This document shows positions 6,494 to 7,413 of a stretch of DNA of 7,413 nt, in pieces. Where the stretch lies: positions 1-7,413 of the forward strand of contig CACZQV010000007.1 in NCBI GenBank assembly GCA_902783435.1, read 5' to 3'. Below the pieces are notes generated by a model. The model was not told the origin of the DNA and ran no database searches. It saw only the letters and a list, made by a program, of their open reading frames with translations. Positions within the stretch are counted from its first letter, which is position 1, and each line of letters starts with the position of its first letter. Made by a program: the position numbers and the translations under genes. The stretch is from an uncultured Erysipelotrichaceae bacterium. Lineage in GTDB: Bacteria; Bacillota_I; Bacilli_A; RF39; UBA660.

Positions 6494-6519
6494 ATTCAAA
6501 AAAATGAATTTATTTTTTT
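6486..6519 (+). terminator. Rho-independent terminator of the Ham1-like gene
   Basis: A 13-bp AT-rich inverted repeat (6486-6498 with 6505-6517) encloses an all-A loop and ends in a run of seven T residues (6513-6519). The TAA stop codon (6491-6493) lies inside the 5' arm. The A-rich arm and T-rich arm are symmetrical, so some minus-strand activity is possible. Confidence 0.8.
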
Positions 6520-6575
6520 ATTTTGTATAAACTTTTTGAAAAAATGTTAATAATATATTAGGAGCATATTTATTG

Positions 6576-6583
6576 AGGGGGGA
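6576..6583 (+). promoter_or_regulatory. ribosome binding site choosing the ATG start at 6588
   Basis: AGGGGGGA lies four bases before the ATG at 6588 and resembles the GAGGGG and AGGAG sites of the neighbouring genes. A second candidate, AGGAG at 6560-6564, stands eight bases before an in-frame TTG at 6573, which would add five residues (MRGDF). The ATG is preferred because it is the commoner start codon and its site is immediately adjacent. No convincing -35/-10 pair was found upstream. The best is an extended -10-like TGTTAATAA at 6545-6553 without a good -35. Confidence 0.6.
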
Positions 6584-6587
6584 TTTT

Positions 6588-7340
6588 ATGAAAAATTATG
6601 GATATCAAAATGAATATGACTTTGTAAATTTATTTAATGGGAAGTATTTAAATGAGTTAGATAGTAATTCACAATTATTTCTAAAAGATTTGTTTTGTGA
6701 AAATATAGACAACGAAGAAAAAATAAAATCATGGAAAAACAAAATTAATCAAAAAGCTGATATTTTTGTAAAATATAAAAATTATATTAAAAGTATTAGT
6801 CTAAAATGCGGTAATAGTAATTCTATTCATAGTGAACCAATACAGGAGTTTAGAAGATACTTAGAAAAATTAGGTATTCCATATAAGGTAATTGATAAAT
6901 ATGTTAGTTACCATTATGGATATTTGAAAGATGAGAATTATGATACAAATTTTTCTATATCATTAAGTTCAGAAGAATATAAGAAATTGTATCAAAGTGA
7001 AATAGATATTTTTAATGCATATATTAATAAAACAAGAATAATTGTAGATATGATTGATAGATTTATAATTAGAGGACGAAATTCTGATTATGATATTGAT
7101 GCTTTAGTTAGTGGTACTATTGATGATTATGTTTGGATTATGAAATATGATTTATATGATCTTATATTATCTGATAGACGTAAAGATATTACTTCACCTC
7201 ATACTGCTTGTATGACAATAGGACCAAAAGGAAGAAATGTAAATGGGCAACTAGAAAGAAAAGAGGATAGATATAGGGTTGTGGTTAGATGGAATTATAT
7301 AAATGAAAGTATTAAAAAATTTAATAAGAGTAAGCTGTGA
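6588..7340 (+). CDS. uncharacterised protein, possible PD-(D/E)XK nuclease-like core
   Basis: This 250-residue soluble protein, counted from the ATG at 6588, belongs to no family I can name. Residues 56-73 read as a beta hairpin: KADIFVKYKN followed by YIKSISLK. The next block is GNSNSIHSEP (75-84) and then a helix (85-95). Asp58 followed by Ser-Leu-Lys (71-73) resembles the Asp...(D/E)-X-K core of restriction-endonuclease-like folds, in a variant with Ser at the acidic position. I recall similar hypothetical proteins with an SIK.G..NS.H pattern in Firmicutes, some ending in a Trp-containing strand like VVVRWNYI here (231-238). The middle (about 130-200) is helical and rich in Asp and Tyr. 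No methyltransferase or partner gene is in the window. A nuclease function is a hypothesis; the reading frame itself is well supported. Confidence 0.85.
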   Translation: MKNYGYQNEYDFVNLFNGKYLNELDSNSQLFLKDLFCENIDNEEKIKSWKNKINQKADIFVKYKNYIKSISLKCGNSNSIHSEPIQEFRRYLEKLGIPYKVIDKYVSYHYGYLKDENYDTNFSISLSSEEYKKLYQSEIDIFNAYINKTRIIVDMIDRFIIRGRNSDYDIDALVSGTIDDYVWIMKYDLYDLILSDRRKDITSPHTACMTIGPKGRNVNGQLERKEDRYRVVVRWNYINESIKKFNKSKL

Positions 7341-7371
7341 TGGGGGTTCTTTCCCTATTTGCTCCATGCAT

Positions 7372-7396
7372 AAAAAAACTAGTCTTTTGACTAGTT
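7372..7396 (-). terminator. Rho-independent terminator of a minus-strand gene beyond the right edge
   Basis: A perfect 8-bp stem (7377-7384 with 7389-7396) has a four-base loop. On the minus strand it continues into a T run (complement of 7372-7378). In the plus direction the hairpin is followed by AATCTC with no T tract, so it should serve mainly a gene arriving from the right. It could still limit transcription of the 250-residue gene weakly. Confidence 0.7.
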
Positions 7397-7413
7397 AATC
7401 TCAAATGGAGCGA
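7391..7413 (-). CDS. possible C-terminal end of a minus-strand gene (partial)
   Basis: One minus-strand frame entering from the right edge reads Ala-Pro-Phe-Glu-Ile-Asn followed by TAG at 7391-7393, inside the 5' arm of the terminator. The same overlap of stop codon and hairpin is seen at three other genes here, and a minus-strand terminator implies a gene ending nearby. Only six codons are visible, so neither product nor frame can be confirmed. Another frame ends at TGA (7401-7403). Confidence 0.25.

Noticed and set aside
6573..6587. TTG start extending the 250-residue protein by five residues
   Set aside because: Possible, because AGGAG lies eight bases upstream, but the ATG at 6588 has an adjacent AGGGGGGA and is the more usual start.
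7340..7390. A 16-codon frame (ATG at 7340) overlapping the preceding stop
   Set aside because: It overlaps the terminator, its start has no convincing ribosome binding site, and such short frames are expected by chance.
1..7413. CRISPR array, insertion sequence, attachment site or replication origin
   Set aside because: No regularly spaced repeats, transposase, terminal inverted repeats, integrase or DnaA-box cluster was seen. The tRNA 3' end at the left edge is intact, with no visible duplicate in the window.

Overview
The window looks like chromosomal DNA from a strongly AT-rich, low-GC Gram-positive-type bacterium. It could be an uncultured Bacilli/Mollicutes-related gut lineage or a relative in the Firmicutes, but the sequence does not settle the lineage. 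Supporting signs are the base composition, strong purine-rich ribosome binding sites, short Rho-independent terminators and cell-wall precursor genes of a type I associate with Firmicutes. TGG encodes Trp and TGA is used as a stop, so the code is the standard bacterial one rather than the Mycoplasma code.

Layout. (1) 1-116: a tRNA-Lys(CTT), missing its first two bases at the window edge, followed by a hairpin terminator. (2) 4149-120, minus strand: a tight four-gene operon encoding an alpha/beta hydrolase, a membrane-anchored MurF-like Mur ligase, a D-Ala-D-Ala ligase and a DUF523 protein. Gaps are 8-20 bases, and two stop codons overlap the next gene's ribosome binding site. (3) 5772-4239, minus strand: two separately transcribed genes. 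One is an unrecognised protein whose layout faintly recalls the ADP-ribosyltransferase fold, and the other is a single-pass membrane protein of unknown role. (4) 5876-6493, plus strand: a divergent Ham1/RdgB-type nucleotide pyrophosphatase, transcribed from a promoter back to back with that of the preceding gene. (5) 6588-7340, plus strand: a 250-residue protein with a possible PD-(D/E)XK nuclease-like core. (6) 7372-7413: a minus-strand terminator, probably ending a gene that lies mostly beyond the right edge.

How the genes work together. Ddl makes the D-Ala-D-Ala dipeptide and the MurF-like ligase would attach it to UDP-MurNAc-tripeptide, so the core of the operon is a two-step cell-wall precursor module. 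The hydrolase and DUF523 protein are co-transcribed with it, but their link to cell-wall synthesis is unproven. The genes to the right look like independent single-gene units, each with its own promoter or terminator.

No complete undescribed system is evident. The best leads are the two unrecognised proteins flanking the Ham1-like gene, the membrane-domain MurF variant, and a recurring architecture in which stop codons lie inside terminator hairpins and mRNA leaders are predicted to be very short.
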